A stretch of DNA of 64,000 nucleotides from Azospirillum rugosum (GTDB lineage: Bacteria; Pseudomonadota; Alphaproteobacteria; Azospirillales; Azospirillaceae), in NCBI RefSeq assembly GCF_017876155.1, contig NZ_JAGINP010000031.1, forward strand, positions 1 through 64,000. The letters run 5' to 3'. A model generated the notes under the pieces. The model made no database searches, was not told where the DNA came from, and worked only from the letters and a program-made list of their open reading frames with translations. A program made the position numbers and the translations under genes. Below are positions 17,343 to 27,968 of the stretch, piece after piece; within the stretch, counting starts at the first letter, position 1; each line of letters begins with the position of its first letter.

Positions 17343-18401
17343 ATGCGCGTCGACGATCTCGACACCCCCGTTCCCGTCATCGATCTCGACCGGGTCGAGC
17401 ACAACTTGGCCAAGATGCAGGCCTACTGCGACAAGCACGGCCTTGCGCTTCGCCCGCACATCAAGACCCACAAGCTGCCCCAGTTCACCCAGCGCCAGAT
17501 GGAGCTGGGCGCCGTCGGCATCACCTGCCAGAAGATCGGCGAGGCGCTGGTCATGGCGGAGGCCGGCTGCCCGGACATCCTGCTCAGCTACCCCATCGTC
17601 GGCGCCGCCAAGGTCGCCCCGCTGGCGGAACTGGCCGGCAAGACGAAGCTCACCGTCGCCATCGACAACCCGGTGGCGCTCGACACGGTCGCCGCCGCGG
17701 CCCAACAGGCCGGCGTCGAGATCGGCATCCTCGTGGAGTTCGACAGCGGCGACGGCCGCTGCGGCGTGCAGACGCCGGAGGACGCGCTGACGCTGGCCCG
17801 CCGCGCCAACGGCAACGGGCTGACCGCCTTCCGCGGCCTGATGACCTACCCGCGCGGCCCCCGCACCGTGCCCTTCGTGGCCGACACCCGCAAGCTTCTG
17901 GACGAGGCCGGCATCCCGCTGCAGACCGTCTCGGTCGGCGGCACGCCCGGCTGCTGGGACACGCACGAGTTGCCCGGCGTGACGGAGCTGCGCGTCGGCA
18001 CCTACATCTACCACGACCGCGCCACGGTCGGCGCCGGGGTGGCGACGCTGGACGAATGCGCGGTGCACGTCATCGCCACCGTGGTCAGCCGCCCGACCGA
18101 GGACCGCGCCGTGCTCGACGCCGGATCGAAGACGCTGTCCAGCGACCGCGTCGCGCCGTCCGTCGGCGAGGGCTTCGGCCTGATCCTTGACTACCCCGAC
18201 GCGGTCATCACCCGCGTGAACGAGGAGCACGCGGTGGTCGACCTCTCATCTTGCGCCAAAAAGCCCGCCATCGGCGAGCGGCTGCGCATCCTGCCCAACC
18301 ACGTCTGCGTCGTCAGCAACCTGCACGACCGCATGGCGGTCAGCCGGAACGGCGAAGTGATCGGCGAATGGCCGGTCGCCGCCCGCGGCTGCACCCGCTA
18401 A
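17343..18401 (+). CDS. D-serine dehydratase/D-threonine aldolase-like PLP enzyme
   Basis: A 352-residue alanine-racemase-fold type III PLP protein of the DSD1/D-threonine aldolase family. The PLP lysine is in LRPHIKTHK (about residue 41), and the zinc ligands of this family are seen as His and Cys in LPNHVCVVSN near the C terminus. It would convert D-serine (or D-threonine/3-hydroxy-D-amino acids) to 2-oxoacid and ammonia, or cleave them to glycine and an aldehyde. The start MRVDDLDTP follows CGGAGCC; six earlier codons are open. It completes the path from N-acyl-D-amino acid to a central metabolite. Confidence 0.88.
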   Translation: MRVDDLDTPVPVIDLDRVEHNLAKMQAYCDKHGLALRPHIKTHKLPQFTQRQMELGAVGITCQKIGEALVMAEAGCPDILLSYPIVGAAKVAPLAELAGKTKLTVAIDNPVALDTVAAAAQQAGVEIGILVEFDSGDGRCGVQTPEDALTLARRANGNGLTAFRGLMTYPRGPRTVPFVADTRKLLDEAGIPLQTVSVGGTPGCWDTHELPGVTELRVGTYIYHDRATVGAGVATLDECAVHVIATVVSRPTEDRAVLDAGSKTLSSDRVAPSVGEGFGLILDYPDAVITRVNEEHAVVDLSSCAKKPAIGERLRILPNHVCVVSNLHDRMAVSRNGEVIGEWPVAARGCTR

Positions 18402-18420
18402 CCCCCTGGAGGAACCGGCG

Positions 18421-19421
<1,001 letters not shown>

Positions 19422-19425
<4 letters not shown>

Positions 19426-20408
19426 CGACTCAACCCCTTCTTCAAGTCCGCGGTTTGGAAAAGAAATTCCCCATCCGCGGCGGCCTTCTGCAACGCCCCG
19501 TCGGCTGGGTGAAGGCGGTGGACGACCTGTCCTTCGACCTGAACCGGGGCGAAGTGCTGGGGCTGGTCGGCGAATCCGGATCCGGCAAGACCACGGCCGG
19601 GCGCAGCATCCTGCGGCTGATCGAGCCGACCTCGGGCTCCATCCGCTTCGACGGGGAGGAGGTCACCGGCCTGCCCCCGGCGAAGATGCGGGCGCTGCGC
19701 CGGCGCATGCAGATCGTTTTCCAGGATCCCTACGCCAGCCTCGACCCGCGCCAGCGCGTCCGCGACGTGATCGGGGAGGCGCTGACCATCCACAACATCG
19801 GCACCAAGGCCGACCGCCGCGACCGCATCGCCGCGCTGCTCCAAAAGGTCGGGCTGACCGCCGACGCCATGGACCGCTTCCCGCACGAGTTCTCCGGCGG
19901 CCAGCGCCAGCGCATCGGCATCGCCCGCGCGCTCGCGGTGGAGCCGGACTTCATCGTCGCGGATGAGCCCGTCTCGGCGCTCGACGTGTCGGTGCAGGCG
20001 CAGGTGGTCAACCTGCTGGGCGACCTCCAGCGCGAGCTGGGGCTGGCGGTGCTGTTCATCGCCCACGACCTCGCCGTCGTGCGCTACATCAGCGACCGCG
20101 TCGCGGTGATGTATCTCGGCCGCCTGATGGAGCTGGCGCCGAGCGACAGCCTCTACGACCGCCCCCGCCACCCCTACACCCGCGCCCTGCTGTCGGCGGC
20201 ACCGGAGCCCGATCCCGACGCGCCCAAGCAGCGCATGCTGCTGGAAGGCGACGTGCCGAGCCCGATGAACCCGCCCACAGGCTGCGTCTTCCGCACCCGC
20301 TGCCCCTTCGCCCTGCCCGCCTGCGCCGAGCCCGCCGCCCGCATCCCGCGCGAGATCGCGCCGGGCCACGTCGTCTCCTGCATCCGCGACGACGTGATCG
20401 CGGGGTAA
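19422..20408 (+). CDS. ABC transporter ATP-binding protein, DppF type
   Basis: A 328-residue ATPase, second of the pair. Walker A is GESGSGKTT, signature SGGQRQRIGIARAL and Walker B FIVADEPVSALD; the C-terminal oligopeptide/dipeptide motif GCVFRTRCPFALPAC is present. The start is GTG overlapping the dppD-like stop (GTGA). It is the last gene of the operon; a perfect hairpin at 20416-20498 follows its stop. Confidence 0.94.
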
Positions 20409-20414
20409 GGACGA

Positions 20415-20500
20415 GAAAGCCCCTCTCCCTTGAGGGGGTGAAGCCTGCGGACGCCTTCGGCCTCCTTCAGCTTCACCCCCTCAAGGGAGAGGGGCTTTTC
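20415..20500. terminator. Family A repeat forming a bidirectional terminator
   Basis: Arms 20416-20444 and 20470-20498 are perfect 29-base complements, starting AAAGCCCCTCTCCCTTGAGG. T runs lie at the outer end on both strands. It sits between convergent ABC-transporter and rpiA genes, so it can stop transcripts from both sides. This is the shortest and most symmetric copy of family A. Confidence 0.85.
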
Positions 20501-20519
20501 CTCGCCATTTCAGCCGCTT

Positions 20520-21239
20520 TTACTGAGGAGTGAGGCACTGGACGCCCTGCGCCGTCCCGACGAAGGCCTCGGCGGCCATGCCGATGAACAGGCCGCTGTC
20601 GACGACGCCGACCATGGCGCGGAGTTGCCGGTCGAGCGCCGCCGGATTGGCGATGGGGCCGGTGCGGCAGTCGGCGATGGCGTGACCGCCGTCGGTGCGG
20701 AAGGGTTCGCCCGAACCGGCGATCCGCCGCAACAACGGGGCCAGCCCCGCGTCGGCGAGGCGGTCCAGCGTCGGCTCCAGGCCGAAGGGCACGATCTCGA
20801 CGGGCAGGGGGGCGCGCTCGCCGAGGCGGTCGACCAGCTTGGTCGCGTCGGCGATGACGACGAAGCGGCGGCTCGCCGCGGCGACGATCTTCTCGTACAG
20901 CAGCGCGCCGCCCAGGCCCTTGATGAGGTTCAGCGTTCCGCGCTCCACCTCGTCGGCGCCATCGATCGCGAGGTCGAGGCGCCGGTGGGCGGCAAAGTCG
21001 GTCAGCGGGACGCCGAGCCGCCGCGCCAGCGCTGCCGTGGCCTCCGACGTCGGGACACCGGAGACGCGCAAGCCCTTTGCTATCCGCGCGGCGAGTGCCT
21101 CCAGCGCGAAGGCCGCCGTGGAGCCGGTGCCGAGGCCGACGACCATGCCGTCCTCGACCAACGTCACGGCCGCTTCCGCGGCGGCCCGCTTCAGCCGGTC
21201 CTGCTCGGCTTTCGCGTCAGCGTTGAGAAGGCTCGACAT
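20520..21239 (-). CDS. rpiA: Ribose-5-phosphate isomerase A
   Basis: A 239-residue isomerase interconverting ribose 5-phosphate and ribulose 5-phosphate. The phosphate loop VVGLGTGSTAAFAL, the catalytic DGADEVE and the KGLGGALLYEKIVA segment are all present. It starts 23 bases inside the gnd gene and is the last of a tkt-gnd-rpiA operon, so it acts with them in the pentose phosphate pathway. Length is normal for the family (about 220-240). Confidence 0.95.
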   Translation of the reverse strand: MSSLLNADAKAEQDRLKRAAAEAAVTLVEDGMVVGLGTGSTAAFALEALAARIAKGLRVSGVPTSEATAALARRLGVPLTDFAAHRRLDLAIDGADEVERGTLNLIKGLGGALLYEKIVAAASRRFVVIADATKLVDRLGERAPLPVEIVPFGLEPTLDRLADAGLAPLLRRIAGSGEPFRTDGGHAIADCRTGPIANPAALDRQLRAMVGVVDSGLFIGMAAEAFVGTAQGVQCLTPQ

Positions 21240-22197
21240 GGCCGCCGAAGCCCTTGCGCATGGCCGACAGCATCTTCTCCGCGAAGGTGTGGTCCTGGCG
21301 GGAGCGGAAGCGTGCGTACAGGGCGGCGGACAGGACCTCCGCCGGGACCGCCTCCTCGATGGCGGCCATCAGCGTCCAGCGGCCCTCGCCGGAATCCTCG
21401 ACCACGCCGGGGAACTCCGACAGGGTCGGGCTGCGGGCCAGCGCCGTGGCGGTGAGGTCGAGCAGCCAGGAACTGACCACGCTGCCGCGCCGCCACACCT
21501 CCGCGATGTCGGGAAGCGGCAGGTCGAAGCGATGCTCCTCCGGCAGGGACGCGGAGTTGGCGTTCTTCAGGATGTCGAAGCCCTCGGCGTAGGCCTGCAT
21601 CAGGCCGTATTCGATGCCGTTGTGGATCATCTTCACGAAATGGCCGGCGCCGCAGGGGCCGGCGTGGAGGTAGCCGTTCTCCACGCGCTGGTCGCGCCCC
21701 TCGCGGCCCGGCGTCGCCGGGGCGGCGTCGCGGCCGGGGGCGAGGGCGGCGAAGATGGGGTCGAGGCGCTTCACTTCCTCCGTGTCGCCGCCGATCATCA
21801 GGCAGTAGCCGCGCTCCAGCCCCCAGATGCCGCCGGACGTGCCGACGTCAAGGTAATGCAGCCCCTTCTCCTTCAGGGCGGCGCCACGGCGGATGTCGTC
21901 CTTCCAGAAGGTGTTGCCGCCGTCGATGATGGTGTCGCCGGGCGACAGCAGCTCGGCCAGCTGCCACACCGTGTCCTCGGTGACCGCGCCGGCGGGCAGC
22001 ATGACCCAGACCGCGCGCGGCGGCTCCAGCTTCGCCACCAGATCGCGCAGGTCGGCGCTTCCGATGGCGCCGTCCGCCACGGCCGCCTTTACGGAATCCT
22101 CGTTCCGGCTCTGGACCACGATGTGATGCCCGGCGCGGATGAGGCGGCGCGCGATGTTCGCCCCCATCCGTCCAAGCCCGACCACGCCAAGCTGCAT
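21217..22197 (-). CDS. gnd: 6-phosphogluconate dehydrogenase, short (decarboxylating) type
   Basis: A 326-residue enzyme of the short GndA/YqeC type (the long type is about 470). The Rossmann motif is GVVGLGRMGANIARR, the substrate motif YLDVGTSGGIWGLERGYCLM and the catalytic region GHFVKMIHNGIEYGLMQAYA. Short forms usually prefer NAD; here the segment after beta-2 reads VVQSRNEDS, which does not decide the cofactor. It converts 6-phosphogluconate to ribulose 5-phosphate and CO2, feeding RpiA and transketolase encoded on either side. Confidence 0.93.
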   Translation of the reverse strand: MQLGVVGLGRMGANIARRLIRAGHHIVVQSRNEDSVKAAVADGAIGSADLRDLVAKLEPPRAVWVMLPAGAVTEDTVWQLAELLSPGDTIIDGGNTFWKDDIRRGAALKEKGLHYLDVGTSGGIWGLERGYCLMIGGDTEEVKRLDPIFAALAPGRDAAPATPGREGRDQRVENGYLHAGPCGAGHFVKMIHNGIEYGLMQAYAEGFDILKNANSASLPEEHRFDLPLPDIAEVWRRGSVVSSWLLDLTATALARSPTLSEFPGVVEDSGEGRWTLMAAIEEAVPAEVLSAALYARFRSRQDHTFAEKMLSAMRKGFGGHVEPSQR

Positions 22198-22236
22198 CGC
22201 ACGGCTCCCTTCTGTCGATTGCCGGGGGGATTGCGA

Positions 22237-24354
22237 CTACCCGCGGCGTTTCTTGGATGCGGTGATCTGCTCCCGCGCCGCCGCGACGACGGCGTCCTGG
22301 GTGAATCCGAACTGGGTCAGCAAATCCTTCAGCGGTGCGGAGGAGCCGAAGGTGTGCATGCCGATCTTGGCGCCGGTCATGCCGACGTAGCGGTCCCAGC
22401 CGATGACCGATCCCTGCTCCACCGAGACGCGGGCGGTGACGGCGGGCGGCAGCACGCTTTCGCGATAGTCCTCGTCCTGCCGCTCGAACAGCTCCCAGGA
22501 GGGCATGCTGACCACGCGGGCGGGGATCCCGTCCTGCGTCAGCGTCTCGTAGGCGCCGACGCAGAGCGAGACCTCGCTGCCCGTGCCGACCAGGATCACC
22601 TCCGGCGTCCGTCCGTCGGGCGGGTCGGCCAGCACATAGGCACCGCGGGCCAGCCCGGCGGCGGGGGCGTAGCGGCTGCGGTCGAGCGTCGGCACCGCCT
22701 GGCGCGTCAGGACGAGGCAGGCCGGGTCGTGCTTCAGGCCGATGATCACGCGCCATGCGGCGACCACCTCCTGCGCGTCGGCCGGGCGCAGCACGGTCAG
22801 GCCGGGGATGGAGCGCAGGCCGGCCAGCTGCTCAATCGGCTGGTGGGTCGGGCCGTCCTCCCCCACGCCGATGGAATCGTGGGTGAAGATCCAGATCGCC
22901 GGCAGCTCCATCAGCGCGGACAGCCGCAGCGACGGCTTCATGTAGTCGCTGAAGATCAGGAAGCCGGACCCGTAGGCGCGCAGGTGCGACAGGGCGAGGC
23001 CGTTGACGACGGCGCCCATGGCGTGCTCGCGCACGCCGAAATGCAGGTTGCGGCCGCCGGGTTCATGGGGTCCGAGGTCGCCGGCGCCCTGGAAGGTCAG
23101 CCGCGTCTTGGTGGAGGGGGCGAGGTCGGCCGACCCGCCGATCAGCTCCGGATAGCGCGCGGCGATGGCGTTCAGCACCTTGCCGGAGGAGTCGCGCGTC
23201 GCCAGCCCCTTCGCGTCCGCCGGGAAGTCCGGCAGGTCGGCGTCCCAGCCCGGCGGCGGCTCGCGCTTCAGCGTGCGCTGCAGCTCGGCGGCGAGGTCCG
23301 GGTGGGCCTTGGCGTAGCGCTCCAGCAGAGCGGACCAGTCCTCGCGCAGCGCACGGCCGCGCCGGCCGACGCCGTCGGCGAAATGCTGGTAGACGCCGTC
23401 CGGGACGAGGAACTGCGCGTCCTCCGGCCAGCCGTAGCTTTTCTTGGCGAGCCGGATCTCGTCGGCGCCCAGCGGCTCGCCGTGCGCCGCGGCGGTGTCC
23501 TGCTTGTTGGGCGCGCCGAAGCCGATGTGGCTGTGCACGACGATCAGGGTGGGGGCGCCGGACCGGCCGACGCGGTCGAGCGCGTCCAGCAGGGCGACCG
23601 TGTCGTTGGCGTCGGCCACGTCCATCACCGTCCAGCCGTAGGCGCGGAAGCGCGCCGCCACGTCCTCGGTGAAGGCCAGGTCGGTGCCGCCCTCGATGGA
23701 GATGCGGTTGCTGTCGTAGATCCAGCAGAGATTGGACAGCTTCAGGTGCCCGGCCAGCGAGGCGGCTTCGCTCGCCACACCCTCCATCATGTCGCCGTCG
23801 CCGCACAGCGTGTAGACGGTGTGATCGAACAGCGGGAAGTCCGGGCGGTTGAAGCGCGTGGCCAGCCAGCGGGATGCCATGGCCATGCCGACGCTGTTGC
23901 CGCAGCCCTGGCCGAGCGGCCCTGTGGTCGTCTCCACCCCCGCGGTCAGGCGGTATTCGGGATGGCCCGGGCACTTGCTGCCCATCTGGCGGAAATGCTT
24001 GATGTCGTCCAGCGTCACCGCGGCGCTGCCCAGCGCTGTGCCGTCCGGCCCGATCCCCGCCACGCCCATCAGGTGAAGGGCGGAGTAGAGCAGCATCGAC
24101 GCGTGGCCGACCGACAGGACGAAGCGGTCGCGGTTCGGCCATTCCGGGTCGGCCGGGTCGTAGCGCAGCGCGTGCTGCACCAGCGTGTAGACCACCGGCG
24201 CCATCGCCATCGGCGTGCCCGGGTGGCCGGAATTCGCCTTCTGGACCGCGTCCATCGACAGGGTGCGGATGGTGTCGATGCAGAGCTTGTCCAGGCGGTC
24301 ACCATCAGGAGACCGGGGCTTGCGGGATGACGGGTCGTTGCTCATCCGATCCAT
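22237..24354 (-). CDS. tkt: Transketolase
   Basis: A 705-residue thiamine-diphosphate enzyme of normal length. N-terminal motifs ANSGHPGTPMAMAPV and the TPP site GDGDMMEG are followed by the pyrimidine domain (HFGVREHAMGAVVNGLALS) and the C-terminal domain. It transfers two-carbon ketol units between sugar phosphates. It heads a minus-strand operon with gnd and rpiA (39-base gap). Several MD- and MS-starts are close together at the N terminus; the first, MDRMSNDPSS, is taken but MSNDPSS three codons on is possible. Confidence 0.95.
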   Translation of the reverse strand: MDRMSNDPSSRKPRSPDGDRLDKLCIDTIRTLSMDAVQKANSGHPGTPMAMAPVVYTLVQHALRYDPADPEWPNRDRFVLSVGHASMLLYSALHLMGVAGIGPDGTALGSAAVTLDDIKHFRQMGSKCPGHPEYRLTAGVETTTGPLGQGCGNSVGMAMASRWLATRFNRPDFPLFDHTVYTLCGDGDMMEGVASEAASLAGHLKLSNLCWIYDSNRISIEGGTDLAFTEDVAARFRAYGWTVMDVADANDTVALLDALDRVGRSGAPTLIVVHSHIGFGAPNKQDTAAAHGEPLGADEIRLAKKSYGWPEDAQFLVPDGVYQHFADGVGRRGRALREDWSALLERYAKAHPDLAAELQRTLKREPPPGWDADLPDFPADAKGLATRDSSGKVLNAIAARYPELIGGSADLAPSTKTRLTFQGAGDLGPHEPGGRNLHFGVREHAMGAVVNGLALSHLRAYGSGFLIFSDYMKPSLRLSALMELPAIWIFTHDSIGVGEDGPTHQPIEQLAGLRSIPGLTVLRPADAQEVVAAWRVIIGLKHDPACLVLTRQAVPTLDRSRYAPAAGLARGAYVLADPPDGRTPEVILVGTGSEVSLCVGAYETLTQDGIPARVVSMPSWELFERQDEDYRESVLPPAVTARVSVEQGSVIGWDRYVGMTGAKIGMHTFGSSAPLKDLLTQFGFTQDAVVAAAREQITASKKRRG

Positions 24355-24414
24355 GACTTCGGCGGCTCCATCGTTCCAGACGAGTGTCCAGCCCAGGGAC
24401 GTGGATCCCGCGGG

Positions 24415-25131
24415 TTAGAGTTCAAGCTGGTGCTTGCGGCGCCACATGCGCGGGTTCTCGCCGGCGATGCGCCGGAAAATGCGCGAGAAATGCGATTGGT
24501 CGGAGAAACCGCAGTCGAGCGCGATCTGGCACAGCGGCTTGGTCGTCCCCTCCAGCATCTCCTTCGCCCGCGCGACGCGCCGGCGCATGATGTAGGCGTG
24601 CGGCGGGTGGCCGAAGCTGTCCTTGAAGGCCTGGCAGAAATAGCCGCAGCTCAGCTTCGCCGCGGCGGCGAGGTCCTTGTTCTTGACCGGCGAGGCGAGG
24701 TGGGCGTCGATGTAGAGCGTGACGCGCCGGATCTGCCAAGCCGCGAGGCCGGTGCCGCCAGCCACCGTATTTCCGGATGCCGTACGGTCCGGCGTCGTGC
24801 TTTCTTCCGGAACGGCGGGGGCTTCCAACGCGGCGGCCGGCGGCTCGGCCACAATGGTTTGCAGGCGCGCCAGCGCCAGGGCCAGGCATTCCTCGACCGA
24901 CTTGCGGTCCCGTTCCAGGGAATGGCTGGCGACCTCCAGCAGCCGCTCCGCGACCGCGGAGACGCGGTCCGCCCCGGGCAGTTCCGCCACGGCCCGCGGC
25001 TGCCGCGGCATCAGGCGGATCTCGGTCCCGGCGCCGTGCCGCGCGAGAATGGCGGAGGAAGCCGCCGCGTCGGCGGCCAAATCCCTGCTGTGAAGCGACG
25101 ATGACTCGCTGCGCATCATGTCCATCTCCAA
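24415..25131 (-). CDS. AraC-family transcriptional regulator
   Basis: A 238-residue regulator with a C-terminal pair of helix-turn-helix motifs: VKNKDLAAAAKLSCGYFCQA and PLCQIALDCGFSDQSHFSRI, ending in the typical AGENPRMWRR. The N-terminal 130 residues are low in aromatic residues and do not look like a cupin sensor, so it resembles the short AraC proteins that act with little ligand binding. It lies just before the tkt operon in the same direction with 60 bases between, and the target is unknown. Confidence 0.85.
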   Translation of the reverse strand: MEMDMMRSESSSLHSRDLAADAAASSAILARHGAGTEIRLMPRQPRAVAELPGADRVSAVAERLLEVASHSLERDRKSVEECLALALARLQTIVAEPPAAALEAPAVPEESTTPDRTASGNTVAGGTGLAAWQIRRVTLYIDAHLASPVKNKDLAAAAKLSCGYFCQAFKDSFGHPPHAYIMRRRVARAKEMLEGTTKPLCQIALDCGFSDQSHFSRIFRRIAGENPRMWRRKHQLEL

Positions 25132-25357
25132 TCTCCCCTCGAAAAAGGCGCCCTCCGTGGTTGTTCGCCGGAGATTTCCGCCTTCTCATGCATTGATAAA
25201 TCCGCTTATCCCGCGGAAATGAAACGAATGAACAAAAGAGAGCTATTTTGGAGCAATGAACTGAACTTGTATGAAAAGCTTATTCGATTTGAACAAACCC
25301 CACATCCATACTTAGGTTTAGACGCTGTGGACGGAGGTGCAGGGGGGTGCGGGGCAA
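25132..25357. other. AT-rich intergenic stretch upstream of araC gene
   Basis: 25190-25330 is notably poorer in G+C than the rest of the window (for example GAACTGAACTTGTATGAAAA). It probably carries the promoter of the minus-strand AraC gene. No coding frame of note is present. Confidence 0.45.
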
Positions 25358-25500
25358 TCCCCTTTCCCCTCTGGGGAGAGGGAAGGGGCCCGTGCGAAGC
25401 GTGGGAAGGGTGAGGGTGCTGGCAAGGATCAACGCCGGATTCTTGGAAGCACCCTCACCCGGCCGCTTTGCGGCCACCCTCTCCCGGGACGGGAGAGGGA
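25358..25500. repeat. Family B extragenic palindromic repeat
   Basis: Same design as 13108-13266: CCCTTTCCCCTCTGGGGAGA at the left, GGTGAGGGTG/CACCCTCACC inside, and CTCTCCCGGGACGGGAGAGG at the right. It lies just after the hydrolase stop on the minus strand. Confidence 0.8.
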
Positions 25501-25515
25501 CATACGGCCACTCGC

Positions 25516-26337
25516 TCAGCCCTTGATGAAGGCCAGCAGGTCGGCGTTGAACTGGTCCTGGTGGGTGACCGGCAGGCCGTGCGGCGCACCGGGATAGACC
25601 TTCAGCGTGGCGTTCGGCGCGATCTCGACGGCGCGGCGGGCCGCCGCGTCGATGGGCACGATCTGGTCGTCCTCGCCGTGGATGAACAGCGTCGGGATGG
25701 TCATCTTCTTCAGGTCCTCGGTGAAGTCCGTCTCCGAGAACTGCTCGATGCAGTCGTAGGCGCCCTTGACCCCGGCCATCATGCCTTGGAGCCAGAAGGA
25801 CAGGCGCGTTCCTTCGGACACCTTCGCGCCGTCCCGATTGAAGCCGTAGAAGGGCATGGTCAGGTCCATGAAGAACTGGGCCCGGTTGTCGTAGGTGCTT
25901 TTGCGCAGGCCGTCGAAGACTTCCTTCGGCAACCCGCCGGGGTTGGCGGCGGTCTTCAGCATGATGGGCGGCACGGCGCCGGCCAGGATCGCCTTGGCCA
26001 CGCGGCCGGTGCCGTGCCGGCCGATGTAGCGGGCGACCTCGCCGCCGCCGGTCGAATGGCCGACCATCACGGCGTTCTTCAGGTCGAGCTTTTCAAAAAG
26101 CTCGGCAAGGTCGTCGGCGTACTGGTCCATGCTGTTGCCGGTCCAGGTCTGGTCCGAACGGCCATGGCCGCGCCGGTCGTGGGCGATTACCCGATAGCCC
26201 TGCTGGCCGAGGAACATCATCTGCCCGTCCCACGCGTCGGCACTGAGCGGCCATCCGTGAGAGAAGACGACCGGCTGGCCGCTGCCCCAGTCCTTGTAGA
26301 AGATCTGCGTGCCGTCCTTGGTCGTGATCTTGCTCAT
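25516..26337 (-). CDS. Alpha/beta hydrolase, cofactor-free haloperoxidase/esterase type
   Basis: A 273-residue cytoplasmic serine hydrolase. The fold is marked by SHGWPLSADAWDGQM, AHDRRGHGRSDQT, nucleophile Ser in VGHSTGGGE, acid in IHGEDDQIVP and His in YPGAPHGLP. This set matches the non-heme chloroperoxidase/arylesterase family, which hydrolyses esters and can make peracids. It is followed downstream by a family B repeat. The flavoprotein gene upstream is in the same direction with a 142-base gap, so co-transcription is uncertain. Confidence 0.92.
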   Translation of the reverse strand: MSKITTKDGTQIFYKDWGSGQPVVFSHGWPLSADAWDGQMMFLGQQGYRVIAHDRRGHGRSDQTWTGNSMDQYADDLAELFEKLDLKNAVMVGHSTGGGEVARYIGRHGTGRVAKAILAGAVPPIMLKTAANPGGLPKEVFDGLRKSTYDNRAQFFMDLTMPFYGFNRDGAKVSEGTRLSFWLQGMMAGVKGAYDCIEQFSETDFTEDLKKMTIPTLFIHGEDDQIVPIDAAARRAVEIAPNATLKVYPGAPHGLPVTHQDQFNADLLAFIKG

Positions 26338-26479
26338 GTGTCCCTCCTCTTTGGAAGTACGGCCTTCTCAGACCGTTCAAGTCCATGTCGTTCGGCGTGT
26401 TCTTCGAGAGCCACAGTGCAGGAGCGGGAGAGTTGGCGGAACTATACTCAGGTATCGGCATCCTGACGGTTCGTCAGGG

Positions 26480-27862
26480 TCAGCGGAGCGGCTTCAGCTC
26501 GCCGAGCAGGGTCGGAATCAGCTCCGACACGGTCGGGTGGATGTGCACGGCGCGCTGGAGCGTGGGGTAGGGCGCCTTGGCGTACATCATGTCGACGACG
26601 GAGTGGATCGCCTCGTCGCCGCCGGGACCGAGGATGGCCGCCCCCAGGATTTCCCGGCTGTCGGCGTCCACGACGATCTTCATGAAGCCCTGCGCCTCGC
26701 CCTTCTCCACGGCGCGGCCGACGCGGGTCATCGGGCGCATGCCGACCAGCGCGCGGCGTCCGGACTTGCGCACCGCGTCGTCGGTCATGCCGACGCGGCC
26801 GAGCGGCGGGTCGATGAACAACCCGTAGGCGGGGATGCGGTCGCTGACCCGACGCGGGTCATCATCGAGGACGTTGGCGGCGACGATCTCGAAATCGTTG
26901 TAGGAGGTGTGGGTGAAGGCGCCGCGGCCGTTGCAGTCGCCCATGGCCCAGACTCCGGGCGCGCTGGTGCGCAGCTGGTCGTCCACGGTGATGGTGCCGC
27001 GCGCGTCGGTTTCCACCCCCGCCTTGTCGAGGCCGAGGTCGTCCGTGTTCGGCCGCCGCCCGACCGCGAGCAGCACGTGGGAGGCGACCACCTCCGGCTC
27101 CTCCCCCGACGCGCAGGTCACGCCGACGGCGACGCCGTCCGGGTGCGGCGCGAAGCGGATGCATTCGGCGTCCAGGCGGACCCGCACACCCTCCTTCTCC
27201 AGGATGTCCTTCACCGCGTCGGAGACGTCCTGGTCCTCCCGCCCGATCAGCCGCGGCCCCTTTTCCACGACGGTCACCGCGCTGCCGAAGCGGCGGTACA
27301 TCTGCGCGTATTCCAGCCCGATGTAGCTGCCGCCGATCACCACGAGGTGCCGGGGAAGCGTGCCGAGGTCGAGGATCGTGCTGTTGGTCAGGAAGGGGAC
27401 GTCCCGCACGCCCGGCATGTCCGGCACGGCCGCCCGGCCGCCGACGTTGATGAAGATGCGTTCGGCGGTCAGCACCTCGTCGCCGACGCGCAGCGTGTTC
27501 GGGGATTCGAAACGCGCGTGTCCTTGCAACACGGTGCAGCCCGTCATCCCGCGCAGCCATTTTTCCACATTCTCGCGCGACCGGCCGGAGACGGCGTCCA
27601 TGCGCGCCTTCACGCGCGCCATGTCGACCCGGACGGGGCCGTCCAGCATCACGCCGAACTCCTCCGCCCGGCGGGCCAGATGCGCCACGCGGGCGCTGGC
27701 GACCAGCGTTTTGGTCGGGATGCAGCCGGTGTTTACGCAGGTGCCGCCGAACAGGTTGCGCTCGACCAGCGCCACGGTCATGCCGGCCTTCGTCAGGCGA
27801 TCGGCCAGGGACGGGCCGGCCTGGCCGGCCCCGATGATGATCGCGTCGAACCGCGTGCTCAT
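26480..27862 (-). CDS. Pyridine nucleotide-disulfide oxidoreductase (MerA/Lpd-like)
   Basis: A 460-residue FAD flavoprotein. FAD binding is at IIIGAGQAGPSLADRL, the redox disulfide at GGTCVNTGCIPTKT (CX4C), NAD(P) binding at VIGGSYIGLEYAQM, and a dimerisation domain ends in HPTVSELIPTLL with the catalytic His. It is closer to mercuric-reductase-like FAD-containing oxidoreductases than to the E3 of 2-oxoacid complexes, since there is no such complex beside it and no N-terminal metal-binding domain. Electron acceptor unknown. Confidence 0.9.
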   Translation of the reverse strand: MSTRFDAIIIGAGQAGPSLADRLTKAGMTVALVERNLFGGTCVNTGCIPTKTLVASARVAHLARRAEEFGVMLDGPVRVDMARVKARMDAVSGRSRENVEKWLRGMTGCTVLQGHARFESPNTLRVGDEVLTAERIFINVGGRAAVPDMPGVRDVPFLTNSTILDLGTLPRHLVVIGGSYIGLEYAQMYRRFGSAVTVVEKGPRLIGREDQDVSDAVKDILEKEGVRVRLDAECIRFAPHPDGVAVGVTCASGEEPEVVASHVLLAVGRRPNTDDLGLDKAGVETDARGTITVDDQLRTSAPGVWAMGDCNGRGAFTHTSYNDFEIVAANVLDDDPRRVSDRIPAYGLFIDPPLGRVGMTDDAVRKSGRRALVGMRPMTRVGRAVEKGEAQGFMKIVVDADSREILGAAILGPGGDEAIHSVVDMMYAKAPYPTLQRAVHIHPTVSELIPTLLGELKPLR

Positions 27863-27968
27863 GCCACCCCTCCACCAGGATCAGGAACATTTCAAGTCCT
27901 GGCGGAGACGGTAGAGGCGGCCCGCGGCGCCGCTCAATCATACCTAGGTGTCGCGGCGGCCTCCGCCC

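Noticed and set aside
20695..24330. A 1211-codon open frame on the plus strand
   Set aside because: It is antisense to tkt, gnd and rpiA, rich in Arg, Gly, Ala and Val without domain motifs, and arises from the high GC codon bias of the real genes.
26480..27862. The flavoprotein as E3 of the orphan or acetoin complex
   Set aside because: It is about 18 kb from one and 15 kb from the other, not in their operons, and resembles MerA-like FAD oxidoreductases more than dihydrolipoamide dehydrogenase.
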